Source: Microascus cirrosus
Lineage: Eukaryota > Ascomycota > Sordariomycetes > Microascales > Microascaceae
Direction: 5' to 3'
Length of the DNA: 64,000 nt
Assembly (NCBI GenBank): GCA_030271035.1
Contig: JAMBUN010000063.1
Span: forward strand, 62,001-126,000
Shown one piece after another: positions 43,542-55,348 of this stretch (within the stretch, counting starts at the first letter, position 1; the number at the start of each line of letters is the position of its first letter). A model generated the notes under the pieces. That model had not been told where the DNA came from. It made no database searches and was given only the letters and a program-made list of their open reading frames with translations. The position numbers and the translations under genes were made by a program.

Positions 43542-44901
43542 GATGGCGACTTGTATATACCGTGGTGGAAGTGGAAAAGAAGAAGGAAAAGGGCCGCTCT
43601 ACTTTTTTTTCCCGGCTTCGGCCTAAACGGGGGCGCGGAGGTGTTGGTGTGGGGTGGCCTAGAAGTCAATTGCGCTTGGACAAGATAAACCCCGCCAAGC
43701 AAACCTTGAACCAGACAGGAACCTCGATCTTGGAGCGGGCAGGACGAGTGAGATATCCAAAATGTTTCTAAACCTGGAAGGAAGGGGGATGAAGACTCTT
43801 AAAAGGGTTAACGACCTCATATCAGTGTGGCAATCCCGAGGATTTTATGACTCCTTTTTGCACGAAACACTTTCCACCCTGGCACTAACAACGGCGCGCC
43901 CCCATTTTTTCCCATGGCATTAGCCACCGGGTCTAAATCCGAAGTGGATCTGGCACCGCTCCAACAGATATCTTGGGATGTTCGAGTCACCCTGCCCTGT
44001 GACTCCTACCCCAATATCTCTCCCAGGGTACCACGTACGTGGGGTGCTGGATGCTGGTGCTGGGTGCCGAATACTCGGGGTCGAGGCATGCGGTCGAGTC
44101 CCCGAGATCGGAATTAGATTCCCCGGCCTGTCATTGGTTAGGGGGTCGCTGAAACCGGACATGACTAAACCTGGCGATAAGGACCGCTAAGCCTGGAACA
44201 GCGGCGTGGGCATTCTCGTCGTACACATATAGGTAGATAACTATGAGATATACTCGGTAAAGAAAAGTGGAGGGCATCCCAGGAGCCTCGCCTACACACA
44301 ATAATTTAACATGCTGTAGAGCCCCACGTGGAACTATTCATGCCGTCATGTCGAAGCGGGATCCCAACGGGGTTTCGTTGGCTCTCGAATTGACACTTGT
44401 AGCTTCAGCTGGTCACTTCTCGAACTGGATAAGGCTGCTAGACCGTGGGGTGTAGCCGTGACGCAGGCGTGGCATGCCGCGCGCCTGGATCTAACTTGTC
44501 GACTTCCCACGCGGTGATGCGGGGAGTAGAAGCTCGTCTGTGTATACTGATTCTGATGGCGTTGGTAATGTGAACGACCTGGGCTGGTCAGAGCATTACG
44601 TTTAATCTCACGTCGCGGAAAGATGAGGAAGAAGTACATAATTTGCTTGCTCCGTTGATCTGCTTTTGAGTGTCTTTCCCAATATCGTGCGGGGACATAC
44701 GATGACCGATCTCTCACGCGTCACCCGCCTGTATTCCGCATGTCCAGCCAGAAGGCCCACGGACAATCAAAACCATGCCAGGTATTCTCCCAAACTCCAA
44801 ATAGAAACAAATCAGAACCAACCAACCGTCGCCGTCGCCTCCTATGCGAAAAGCCAAGATACAAGGGGTGAATGGGTCAAGAGGGGGCTGATGAGGAGAG
44901 T
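43542..44901. other. 1.4-kb intergenic, asparagine synthetase promoter and UBC9 3' region
   Basis: No supported gene. A T-run is near 43604 and a perfect 12-bp palindrome CCACGTACGTGG is at 44031-44042. The poly-T and GC-poor stretch near 43.8 kb lies in the asparagine synthetase upstream region. Confidence 0.45.
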
Positions 44902-45578
44902 CTACGCCGCTGCATTCTCGCGGACGACTCGCTTGACGCGTTTCTCGTATTCGACGCGGTCCTTTCGGAAGAGGTTGTAGGCATCCGCCTGGGCGGGTGA
45001 TTCGGGGTTGGGCTCATTCAGGAGGTCCTGAATTCCGAGCAGGAGCTCGCGGACCGTAATGGCAGGCTTCCACGCCTCATCCTCATTGAGGATGGAGAGG
45101 CAGACGGTGCCCGAGGGGTAGACGTTCGGATGGAAGAGCGGGGGTACGAACTTGCCTAGATGGGAGGAAGTGTGTCAGCCCAAGAACTTAGTTATCGCGG
45201 GTAGGGAGCGGACTAGCTTACACTTCGGAGGCTTCGTGGGGTACTCTGTGTACGTCCGAAAGGCCGGTTTAGCAACCTGAGCACGGGGGGACTTGGGGGA
45301 CAGGGATGTCCGCATACCGTCGGGGAACATGATGACCAGCTTAAAGAGGCCTCCTTCCCAGATAGTCTTCTCCTTTCCGGGGATTCCGCACTCCCAGGTC
45401 TTCATATCAGCAACACCTTGGGCATTACGCTGCGGCCGGGCATAGAAGCCGAAGGGGTGATCGCGACGCCATTGGCGGCTACTATTGGGTTAGCACTGGC
45501 TACATTATTGGAGAGCTTGCATTGCAACTATACAAAGACATACCGCTCTTCCATGAGGCGATTCTGACACAGGCTCAT
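44902..45578 (-). CDS. UBC9: SUMO-conjugating enzyme E2, UBC9
   Basis: Four exons, 45578-45544, 45478-45318, 45245-45222 and 45155-44902, give 157 residues, the standard length. UBC9 takes SUMO from the E1 enzyme and passes it to lysines in target proteins in the nucleus. Identity is clear from MSLCQNRLMEERRQWRRDHP, FGFYARP, WECGIPGKEKTIWEGG, EYPTKPPKCKFVPPLFHPNV and YPSGTVCLSIL, where the Cys near residue 92 is the SUMO thioester site. WEGGLFKLVIMFPDE and the HPN motif also fit. The third exon is only 24 nt. It is head to head with PEX19 across 757 bp. Confidence 0.97.
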
Positions 45579-46335
45579 GACGAGAATGAGTGTCCACTCG
45601 GTAGACTGGCGAAGATACGGGATCGCGGGAGAGCTGTCTGGGTTGGCCAAGGTTGTCGGTGAGCAACGACGGCAGAATGTCGATGTTCCGGATCAGTGAG
45701 GCCGAATTTGGGGTGGAAATGTCGATAGCACAGCTATTAGATGGGATATGACTCCCTAACACGATTGATGATTCGGGCGCACTTCGGGTTTGGAGGCCTA
45801 GCGGCGTGCGGTGATGGCGAAGGCAGCAAACTTCGTTCAAAGAGGGGGAGGGGCAGCCGTCAACGCCCTGTTGTCGAGGCTGCCAAACGGCGCTGAAAGA
45901 AATGGTTGGGCCCGGTGTTCCCACCGTTGGCCTAGGGCGTTATTACTACCAGGGGTACAGGGTCGTTGAGCGGCGGCTCGGTGCGGGGAGGGGTCAATAG
46001 CTTTCAATTATGACAGTGGAACGCGCCCCGCGGCTGAGGGGCAAAGGCACATGCCATCATCCTCGGCACTGGAACGGGAAACAGCTGCCGGTGATTCTTG
46101 AAAGTATCGCAAACTTCTGGGCATACAGAACAATATCTCACACCCAAATTAAACCTTCGGACTCGTAACTTCTTGATCTATTGTACGCTGCCCTGAAACT
46201 TCCAGACGCGTTGTCATTCCTAGCATCTTTTAAAAGGGACTTCAGTTCATGTCTTGCTTGCCTTTCGGCCCACACCCGTAACGACTCTGCGTCGCGACCT
46301 ACCAACCATATCTTTGTCGATAAATTGTTGAGGCC
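45579..46335. promoter_or_regulatory. 757-bp divergent intergenic region, UBC9 / PEX19
   Basis: The two start codons face away from each other. The short frames here have no domain. No TATA box stands out; several CAAT-like stretches occur. Confidence 0.45.
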
Positions 46336-47516
46336 ATGACTAGTGAAGGGGAGAAAGTAGGGGAAACCAGCTCAGGTCCCAAGGATACGATACCTCCACA
46401 AGCCGAGAAGGATAAAGCGCCCGCTGTGGAGGGCGACGTTGAAGACTTTCCTGATCCAGACGAGGATGACCTGGACGACCTTGACGGTAAGCGCTCTTGT
46501 TGTCATTTAGGATGGAAACGACATCATCAACTAACTCACTATGTAGAATTCCTAGATGACTTTTCAGCGTCTAAGCCCGCGCGCAAGGCGTCCCTACCAC
46601 AGACGAGCTCTGGTACAGTGTTCGGAGCTGACCCTTCGACTGCCCCGACGCCGCCCATCCCTGCACCGACCGATGATGGCTTGGACGAGTCGCTAGCAAA
46701 AGAGCTGGAGAAGGGGATGTCAGAGTTCTTCGGTGGATTAGATAAAAACGTACGTGTCCGGGACAGACGCCTTTCTTCGACCGTCCACTAACTCTAGAGA
46801 GCAGCCCGACATGCAGGCAGAATTTCAAGAGATGTTCAAGCAAATTGCACAGGCGGCCGAAGCCGAAGCGGGGGATAGCGGCGCGAAACCGGCGACATCG
46901 CAAGGGGAGCCTTCAAAGTCCTCCGGTCAGCCGCCAGCAGACGTGGACTTTCAGGAGACGATCCGACGCACCATGGAGCGAATGAAAGCGTCCGGCGACA
47001 AGACAACAGAAGACCTGTCAAACGACAACTCAAAGGACATGCTCAATGACCTTATGGGTCTCCTTGGAAGCGGTCTGGGCGAGGGAGCCGACGAGAACGG
47101 ACTGAACAAGATGCTCATGGGCATGATGGAGCAGCTTACGAATAAGGAGATCCTTTACGAGCCTATGAAGGAACTACACGACCAGTTCCCGGAGTGGCTG
47201 GAGAAGAACAAGGATAAGGTGTCGGAGGAGGACAAGAAGAGGTACGAGGAGCAGAGGGTGATCGTGGCGGAGATCGTCGCCAAGTTCGACGAGCCCTCAT
47301 ACTCGGATGACAACCCCGCACAGCGAGAGTATATCGTCGAGAGGATGCAGAAGGTGGGCTTTTACCTCAGTTTCTCGGCCGACGTTTATGATCCCACTAA
47401 CATCGCGACCGCAGATGCAAGCAACAGGGTCACCGCCGCAGGATCTAGTAGGAGACTTGCAGTCGGCACAGGAGGCCCTAAATGCTCCTAATGATGAAGC
47501 TTGCAATCCCCAGTGA
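46336..47516 (+). CDS. PEX19: Peroxisomal membrane protein import receptor PEX19
   Basis: Four exons, 46336-46486, 46547-46749, 46802-47353 and 47415-47516, give 335 residues. PEX19 is a cytosolic chaperone that binds peroxisomal membrane proteins and docks on PEX3. The N-terminal acidic region (DFPDPDEDDLDDLDEFLDDF) and LAKELEKGMSEFFGGL fit the PEX3- and PEX14-binding helices. The C-terminal half (MLNDLMGLLGSGLGEG, MLMGMMEQLTNKEILYEPMK and ELHDQFPEWLEKNKDKVSEE) is the cargo-binding core. The last exon supplies ATGSPPQDLVGDLQ and ends CNPQ, a CaaX-type farnesylation box as in other Pex19 proteins. The intron before it must be removed, since read-through gives a different end. Confidence 0.95.
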
Positions 47517-47762
47517 TGCTCGGGCATCGGGGGAACTTCGATTAACCGTTTAAAGCACATAGAATATACCTTATCCCTAAGGCTAGTTGGCCCGTACCTA
47601 ACCTTGGAACGCCGTGGTGTAATAACCCATGAAGCCGCCGACTTAGAACCCCCATGCCCTTAACGCCGTCCCATATGCAGATATACTCGTCCCAGAAGAC
47701 CAGGGAACGGAACAACAAATATGGCCCATGCCTAAAATGATTCCCAAACCAGACAACTACCT

Positions 47763-48504
47763 TTAACAAGTATCCATCGCGTCCTTATTGTGGGGCTCAT
47801 CTTGGCTCAACTGCATGAAGATCTCGTCATATCCGTCATCATCCGCAAGATAACAGTCGGAAGGCGGGCGCTGTGGGGGATCCGTCGGGGACTCGGCTGC
47901 TGACGTCAACTGTGCCTCGTGCTGTAAGGCAAGGAGTGCCTCAAGCTCGGCCTCCTCTTGCCTCGCCAGGTCGTCGACCATCATGGTCTCATAGTCTTGC
48001 TGACTCGCATCCGCTAAGGCGGCCGCATCCTCAATGTCTGCCTCGGTGGGGATTGGAACGGTGACGAGTTCCTTCAGGCGGGCGATTTCACACTGCTCTT
48101 CATACCATTTGCGCACAGCCTGGGATTGGTTAGTATTGTCGTGATGGCATGAATGAAGCCAGGTTCCCAGGTTCTGGACGTACGTGTCCTTCGATGGACC
48201 TCCGCTCCCATGCCTTGTCCTCCGCTCGACCGCGCACGTTCTTCAAGAAGAGCTGCCGTCTCGCTTCCTGACCCTCCTCGCGCTTCCGGAGGAGGGGATT
48301 CGGTTTCGAGGGCCGGGACGCGAACTTGGAGGGGGGCCCAGGAGGCGACGAGAAGCAGGCCCTTTGGGGGACTGAGTTGCGGTCAAGGGGAGAGAGGGGA
48401 GATGAGACACGGATAGGAGAGGAAGAGAGAGGTGAGGGCTCGGCAGGTTGGTGATGACCCCAAAGGGAGTCGTTGAAATTGGGCATTGTGGCGACGGAGA
48501 ACAT
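47763..48504 (-). CDS. Hypothetical fungal protein, 225 residues
   Basis: I do not recognise a domain. Two exons, 48504-48184 and 48119-47763, join in phase across a 64-bp intron with donor GTACGT, branch CTAAC and acceptor CCAG, which argues for a real gene. A second ATG at 48486 gives MPNFNDSLWG and may be the true start. Residues 20-75 are Ser/Pro-rich. A basic, helix-forming middle (KREEGQEARRQLFLKNVRG, then AWERRSIEGHAVRKWYEEQ) spans the intron. The C-terminal third is acidic (DDLARQEEAELEALLALQHE and YLADDDGYDEIFMQL), ending in Cys. A basic helix plus acidic tail suggests a nuclear protein, but no function can be assigned. Confidence 0.7.
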
Positions 48505-49124
48505 GTCGAAATCTCGTTAACGCGTGAAAGAAGGGATTAAGACGTTTTTGGCAATCGATACTTGGACACGTTGGGAGGAACGGACTCTGCGCAAAGGTAT
48601 GGGAGGACGCGGTTTGTTGCTGGACAAAGGATACCTCAAGGCGAACGAGCGCCGCGTCCTGTTGGAGGCGTTAATTAAGACGCGAGATGGGACGTGACGC
48701 AAGGTCACGTGGAGCGCGTGTCCATGTTTATTTGACAAAGTCGGGATAGCGTGCTGACAATGTTATTAAGGAAGCACATAAATCTGCTGAGGTGGGGTGG
48801 GCTACAGCTGCTGCGGAGCCGCTGATAGGCGGTCTCCCCCTGGACCCCGGCTCTGACCGCAGCATGTACTGTCGTCGGCCGAGGGCCGGCCAAGAAAAAA
48901 ATTCCGGAGACCCTTGAGAATTTGAAAGTTGTTGGGAAGTGGATCTTTGTTCGCATGACCGGCCGTCCGCCGCCAGACCGAACGGACGACCTGAGGCATC
49001 GCAAGAGACGCCGAGGGAAAGAATGTGCCCCCCTGATTAGCGTAACACCCGTATTTTTGTTTCTTATTCTTCCAACGATAGCTGGCCAGGGGCAATCATC
49101 CCATGAGGTCTTCCACCGCCACTA
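48505..49124. other. 620-bp divergent intergenic region
   Basis: It separates the unknown minus-strand gene from the ABC1-family gene. No supported coding or RNA feature. Confidence 0.45.
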
Positions 49125-51029
49125 ATGAAAGTCGTCTCCGAAGCGTGGCGGTCCTGGATCCGGGGCGCGCGCAGTCCTCCGGCTCATAGCATCGACGGCT
49201 ACGCCCACTTCTCCGGCCTTCCACCACGGATATTGAGGCCTTCTGGCCCGAGATATAGCTCAGGATGGGCGAATTCTTCCAAACAAGGTCACCGCATGGG
49301 CTGGAACAGGCGGCGCATCATGCTTGCCTCGGGGAGCGCAGTCACAGGTGCAACAGTCCTGGCTTTCACGGACGACATCAAGGCGAGCTATGAGACCGTC
49401 GAGAGGACGGGGAGAGTCGCTGTGGGACTTGCTGTGTGCATTAATGAGTAAGTTTGCCTTCGGCTTTACGGCATGGGGCCCAGGCGCTTACACTAGTCTT
49501 TATAGCTACCGGCGGACTCTGAACGAGAAAGACAAGCTCGACGATGAGGAGGAGCAACAGCGCATCCTAAAGGCGTGCCACAAGCGGTGCGCAGAGCGAA
49601 CTCTCAAGGTCCTGGAGCAATGCGGCGGTATCTTCATCAAGCTAGGCCAACACCTCGTACGTTCCTGCTGCTCCTACCAGGCATGCCACCTCGCTGACGC
49701 AACTCACAGAGCGCGATGAACTACCTCCTCCCTACCGAATGGACCACGACATTTGTCCCCCTCCAAGACAAGTGCCCTGTCTCCTCCTTTGAGTCGATCT
49801 GCGAGATGTTCGAGCACGACACCGGCCACAAGCTGGAAGACTACTTCTCCGACTTCCACGAGGAACCCCTCGGCGCCGCGTCCCTGGCGCAGGTGCACAC
49901 GGCCGTGATTCGTGAGACGGGCCAGAAGGTTGCGGTGAAGGTGCAGCACCCGAGCCTGGAGCAGTGGGCGCCGCTGGACCTGGCGCTGACGCGCTACACC
50001 TTCGCCACGCTGAAGCGCTTCTTCCCGGAGTATGACCTCGAGTGGCTCTCCTCCGAGATGGACGTCTCACTCCCCAAGGAGCTCGACTTCCGTGAGGAGG
50101 CCCAGAACGCGACGCGCACTAAGGTGCACTTCGAGAAGATACCGTCTCTCCCCCTCCTCATCCCCGAGGTTCTCTGGTCCGAGAAGCGTATCCTGGTGAT
50201 GGCAAATGAGGCCGGCCACCGCCTCGATGACCTGGAGTACCTCGACTCGAACGGCATCAGCCGCGATCAGGTCTCAGCTTCGCTTTCGCACATCTTCAAT
50301 GAGATGATCTTCGGCGACGATGCCTACTTGCACTGCGACCCACACGGCGGCAACCTCGCGATCCGCAAGAACGACTCCAGGCGGGGCCCCTACAACTTCG
50401 ACATCATCCTCTACGACCACGGCCTCTACCGCGATATTCCGCTCACCCTCCGGCGCTCGTATGCCAAGATGTGGCTCGCCGTCATCAACGGCGACATACC
50501 CGGCATGCGCCGCCACTGCCGCGACGTGGCCGGCATCTCGGAGCGAGACTTCCCGCTCTTCGCCTCCGCCATCACGGGCCGCGACTTCACTGTGCTTGAG
50601 TCCGACACCTCGGTCCTGAAGCCTCGCACGAGTGACGAGAAGAAGTCGATGGGGTCTGCACTGCAGGAGGGGCTGTTGGCGGACCTGGTGCAGCTTCTGG
50701 GCCGCGTCCCGCGCGTAATACTTCTCATTCTGAAGACGAACGACCTTACGAGGAGTCTGGATGAGAATCTGCACACGACGCATGGGCCGATGAGAACGTT
50801 CCTTATCCTAGCGAGGTACTGTGCGCGGACGGTGTTCCAAGAGGAGGTCGAGGACGTGAGAGCCAGAGGCTCGGCGCTGTGGCCGCCCAACGCGCTTAGG
50901 CTATTTGCCGCGTGGGTGAGATTTGTGAGGGTGGAGGTCAAACTGGGGGTTTTCGAGACGTGGCTGGGCATGAAGAGGGTTTTAGGCCTCAGGGGAGAGG
51001 AAGCTCCCGGGCTCGCCTTGGGGTCTTAG
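49125..51029 (+). CDS. ABC1/UbiB-family atypical kinase, mitochondrial (Mcp2/ADCK1-like)
   Basis: Three exons, 49125-49447, 49506-49656 and 49710-51029, encode 597 residues. The family supports coenzyme Q and lipid balance in mitochondria. The N-terminus is basic with a hydrophobic stretch (IMLASGSAVTGATVLAF), consistent with import and membrane insertion. The KxGQ motif appears as GIFIKLGQHL just before an intron. Kinase marks are PLGAASLAQVHTA, QKVAVKVQHP with the ATP-binding lysine, HCDPHGGNLAI and IILYDHGLYRDI in place of DFG. The PTEWTTTFVPLQDKCPVSSF stretch fits the Mcp2/Cqd2 (ADCK1/5) branch better than Coq8. Placement in the branch is by recall of motifs only. Confidence 0.87.
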
Positions 51030-51466
51030 GGGTCGAGCAAGAATCCATTAGATGTTGTGGATCTCTGTAATGTCTTTGTATAATGGGTGTTGGGTGCATT
51101 ACCATAGACTTGGAGTTTCAAGATGCCGGGGGAATAGATTTCTTCAGGAGATTCTCATCTACAATACGCATGCTGGTTTCGTCGCGTACGGTTACTCCGT
51201 CATGCAGCGATAAGCCTAGATAACGGATAGGCATAGAAGTACTCGTTTCGCGTCAAGTCGCACGTAGTAGTCTTTCTATTGACTATACGAAACGTGTCGC
51301 CACCCCTGCTTTCTGTTTGAGTACGAAAACCGAAAATGACTCGATCAACGCCAGACGCCAAACAATAGTCCATGAATATACTAACAAAACACGCCTCTGT
51401 AGCAGTGATGCTTGCCCTGTCCACTATCCGGCCTGCCATATCCGTCTTTCCGAAATCAACAGCTTT

Positions 51467-53082
51467 TCATGTTGTCTTCTGCCTCTTCACATCATTGCCA
51501 TTCTGATTCGCTCCTTGCACCGCAGGCGCGGGCCCAGAGTTTGTCACCTCCGCCAGCGCCGGCCGCCCCGTTGCCGGACCCTCCCCTGGCACAGGCCTCT
51601 TCATGGTTGGCGGCCGATACTGCCCCCTATTCGCCAACGGACTCCCACCACCACCTGGCGCACCGATCCTTCTCGTCGGGTCCAAATGGGGGTTCACCAC
51701 ATTACCCCTGCCTGCCTGGAAGCCGGATTGAGGTCTAGACCCTGGGGTCGGACCCGTAGCTGGCCCGTTCTGTGAGCCCTGCGGCGGGAGGGCGCTTCGG
51801 GGGATAGCTTTCGACAAGTTGTGGTCTATTCCGGGAGTTCTCCGGATAGAGGGTGACTCAGCTTTAGGGTTGAACATCTGTTGCGCCTTGGGAACGAGGC
51901 CGTCTGCTAGGCTGGATTCGGGGCCGTCCTTATTTATCGCGCGAGCAGAGAAGAACCCTACGGGTTCCGCGGGGCCTGCCCCAGGTGGACGGTTTGTTGA
52001 AGTATTCGATGTGGTTTGAGCTGGGCTTTCGGGGCGACGATGAGGGGGGGGGTGTTGTTGTTGTTGTTGCGGTCCCTGTGGTCTAGCCACCATTGCAGGG
52101 CTAGGGGCAGGCGCAGGACCAACATTCCGCGTAGCGTTGTTGGGTGTCTGAGGTTTATTAACCGAAGCTGGAGCTGCAGTTCTGCTCTGTGGCGCTGGCG
52201 CAGAGCTATTCTTTGTGTTGCCCAATACGACCTCGTCAGGATGGTCTTCCTCCGCTATGGCGAAGTCTGCGTCATCGAGGTCTAGGCATGTTAGCTGGTT
52301 GTCATGACGGTAATAGCACCAACTAAAGAAAACTCCATACCTCCGAAATCATCAGAGAAGAGCTCAATATCCCCTACGCCACGAAGCTCCTCTTTAAGTG
52401 GAGCAGGGGGCTTAGCCTCTTCCTTCTCCTCTTTCACCTCCCTTTTAATATAATCTGGGTGTCGGTGTAGATTCGACTCATTGAACTTCGCCGGAGGCAC
52501 CTTGATCTTCGTGACTTTGCCCAAGTAATCCTTGTCATAGACGCAGTTCCCAAGCACGTTCCCGAAATTCCGCAGCGCCCTCTTTAATGCGTCCGTCGTG
52601 CCCTCCTTCTTCGCCTTCTCGAAGGCCGCCGCCTTGCTCTGGCAGTTCTCGATGTGGCCGTACCCGAGGTCCTCGTGGTACGTCCCGTCACGCAGCGTCA
52701 CACGCACGATGACAGAGAGGCCCAGGCTCACGCGCATGGTCTGCGGATCCTCGTCGACGAAGTCCATGGTTACGTTCTGGATGGAGCTCGACCAGCCGTT
52801 GAAGCCGAATATATCGTTGGCGAGCGAAATGCATTTTTCTGCGGCGACATAGTGGACCCTCCGGCCGCCGGGGCCCGCGCGGGACGAGATATATTCTGGT
52901 CCTAGCTGCCGTTCGAGACGCGATTGAAGGGTCGCAACCTGCTGGGCTGTGTACTCAGAGACACGGGGCCGGATCTCGTCGAAGGGGTTGGCCACGCTGC
53001 TGTCGTGCTGGTCGCCTGGGCTATGTCGGGTGTCAGCACAGCTTGGTGAGGAGGGGGCATTGGGGCCATCATACGCAGGCAT
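51467..53082 (-). CDS. RAD52: RAD52 homologous recombination protein
   Basis: Two exons, 53082-52341 and 52281-51467, give 518 residues. RAD52 anneals single strands and loads Rad51 in double-strand break repair. The conserved N-terminal annealing domain is plain: RLERQLGPEYISSRAGPGG, YVAAEKCISLANDIFGFNGW, VSLGLSVIVRVTLRDGTYHE, DLGYGHIENCQSKAAAFEKA and TTDALKRALRNFGNVLGNC. The C-terminal half is Pro/Gln/Asn-rich and disordered, with a short poly-Gln run and a basic end KRQKTT. The 59-bp intron joins DDFGG to the acidic DLDDADFAIAEED. Orthologs are called mus-11 in Neurospora and radC in Aspergillus. Confidence 0.95.
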
Positions 53083-54293
53083 GGTCGACGACGCGGTAGC
53101 TTTGTGAGCAGGGCAGATTGACCGAGTATGGAACTCAGCACAGATGGCTTGTGAGTTTGACGGTCAAAAAACTTAAGCACACTTGGTGGAGGGGCGGACG
53201 TGCTGTTGTCAGGATGGATGGGGTAATTAGGCGGGAGTTACTCGTCCAAGCTCGAAAAGCGCGTACGCAGACGCGTCAGGCTGCAACTGTGGACCACCAG
53301 AGGAGAGGGAGAGAAACGCGAAAAATGGACACTAGGTCACGTGGTTATGGTACCTTTGGGTCCCAGATCGAACCCCTAAATTTAGGCTGGCTTTTTGGTC
53401 GGACAGCTGCAGCGGCCTGGCCCCGCATCCAACCTGTTCTATCAAAGCGTCCAGCACACTCGCCAAGACCCAAATCCTCCAGATCGGGCTCTTGAAACGT
53501 GCGCTCTTGGACAGCGACAACGTTCCGAAACAAACCCATGGACACTCATCTCGAACATTCCAGGAGAAGGGAGATCAGCGAGCCTAAATAATTCTCGGGG
53601 CGGAGGGGTCGATCAAGCGAGGGATCGCCCATAGCTGCCCTTGGATCAGACGAAGGTCAAAGAACGTCAACCGCGGCATCTCGCGAGCTTTGCCAGATAT
53701 CATCTTCGAGATTTATACGATAATCCGTGCTGTTTACTCCCGCCTTCATCCAGGAGGCTGTTAAAGAGACACTATAGCTTAATGTACTCGAATGATTTAT
53801 TTGCATTATAAGGCGTTTGCATATATATTGCAGCGAGCTACGTAAGCTGAAAGGTTCGTAGCAGATGATTGTTGCGGTAGCCGAGTAGCCATTAGATTCA
53901 TCCAGGTGCGCCTATTCTCCAGGTAATTACAATCACAATCGGCCCACAGGACAATTGCCCAGCGTCGGTTTGTCCTCAGGCGAATTCGCTCCATCCGCCA
54001 CCAAGAAGAAAAGGGGACAGAGGCCCCTACCCCATCACAGAAATGTTTCCTAACGAAAAATGATAGAATGCTATGGATATCAATGAAGGTAACGATAAGA
54101 AGAGAATGACAACAAACAGGAAAACTCCACAACCTTCACCCAGGTAGTCAAAGTGTAAGAACCATAGGCCCACCCATCTATACCAAAGCGCCAATGCAAG
54201 ACATAATAAGGAAATCGTGATGTCTTCATGAATCTGAACCGAGCCGTGTATGGATGCAAGGTACCCGCGGGCGTACAACGCCGAGCCTCAGTT
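53083..54293. other. 1.2-kb intergenic, RAD52 promoter and STS1 3' region
   Basis: No supported gene. The A/T-rich segment near 53.7-53.9 kb and several short frames on the minus strand look non-coding. Confidence 0.45.
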
Positions 54294-55348
54294 CTACCAA
54301 GGCCCAACCTTCACCGGGGCGCCGTAAGTGCCGGACATGAGTTGGTTACGAATGGACGTCGGATCGTTGGATGAGCCCTGACCCATGCCATGTGAGCTGC
54401 CGACCCAGCCAATGTTGGAGGTCATAGCATCCACAGCAGAGTGCAGACGGTTGCCGGATTGTTCGTTGTGCTTGGCCAGTCGCTGATCCCAGCCTCCCGT
54501 ATGGAGAGCGAAGCCTCCGCCACGCTTCGCTGCCTCGTTGATGACGAGGGCCCAGGCCATCGCTATCTCGTCATATGCGTTCTCCTTGTGGTGACGGTAG
54601 GAGTGAGAGTCCCAGTCGGGAAGAGAGTGTATGATCTTGGTAGCCCCATCAAGGAACTGAAGGGAGGCAGAGGCCTGGGTTTCAATAGGAGGGAGGTATT
54701 GCGGCGTAAATTCGGAGAGGGCATCGAGGAGAGCAACTAACTGCTGCTTGACACGATAGTAGGTGTATTCGGTACTCGAGTTTCCGTAGGGGATGGCGGC
54801 TTTTAACCTCTCCTGGTAATCTTCGAGAACGCCAAGAGCGGAGGCGACGGTCGGTCGAGGAGCACCGTTGGCAACCTCCTGGCCGATAGCTGGGTGGTGC
54901 TCGCAAATCTTCTCCAGCACCATGCGAAGTTGCGTGGCATCTAGCGTCTCAAGGAGGCGGTTGAGGGCGAGTGGTTTTCCGACGACATCGTTGGAGCGGA
55001 TCTTCTTGGCCGGTCGGGCCAGCTGGCGAGGCGGGAGAGCGGGAGACGTGTTTGGAGAGACGGCCATCTCATCGCCATCATCGTCGAACCTCCGTTTCCG
55101 ACTGTTCATGTTGGAGGCGTAGGGCGAGACTGCGAAGGGGTCAGGATTCGTGAACAAGCCGGTAGTATCTAGGGAGAGGATAAGTCGCTTGAAAGGACAT
55201 CGCCCGCCCGACAGGACGCGAACGTTGGAAACAAAAGAATTCAAGAGATGGGGATTAACTTACGAGACCGCGACGGAGAAAATCGATGGGTTTCGTGTTG
55301 GAGAGGGTTCGTGAGAGGCGGCGGTTGTGGCGAGAGGAGCACATTCAT
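54294..55348 (-). CDS. STS1: Nuclear proteasome tether STS1/Cut8
   Basis: Two exons, 55348-55264 and 55168-54294, give 319 residues. The protein anchors the 26S proteasome at the nucleus. The first exon reads MNVLLSPQPPPLTNPL and RFSPSRS, the usual STS1 start, so the longer unspliced frame beginning at 55244 is rejected. Next come the basic NMNSRKRRFDDDGDE and the helical core: LNRLLETLDATQLRMVLEKI, CEHHPAIGQEV, TYYRVKQQLVALLDALSEFT and HKENAYDEIAMAWALVINEA. These match the Cut8 helical bundle and lipid-binding region. The 95-bp intron joins in phase. Cut8 in fission yeast is itself a short-lived proteasome substrate. Confidence 0.92.

Noticed and set aside
44031..44042. Perfect 12-bp palindrome CCACGTACGTGG
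   Set aside because: A single short palindrome is expected by chance at about this rate in a window of this size with no partner copy nearby.
50274..50971. Two long minus-strand frames (169 and 181 codons)
   Set aside because: Antisense shadows of the ABC1-family kinase.
54294..55244. Longer unspliced STS1 start at 55244
   Set aside because: Its first 28 residues come from the intron; the upstream exon at 55348-55264 gives the conserved MNVLL start.
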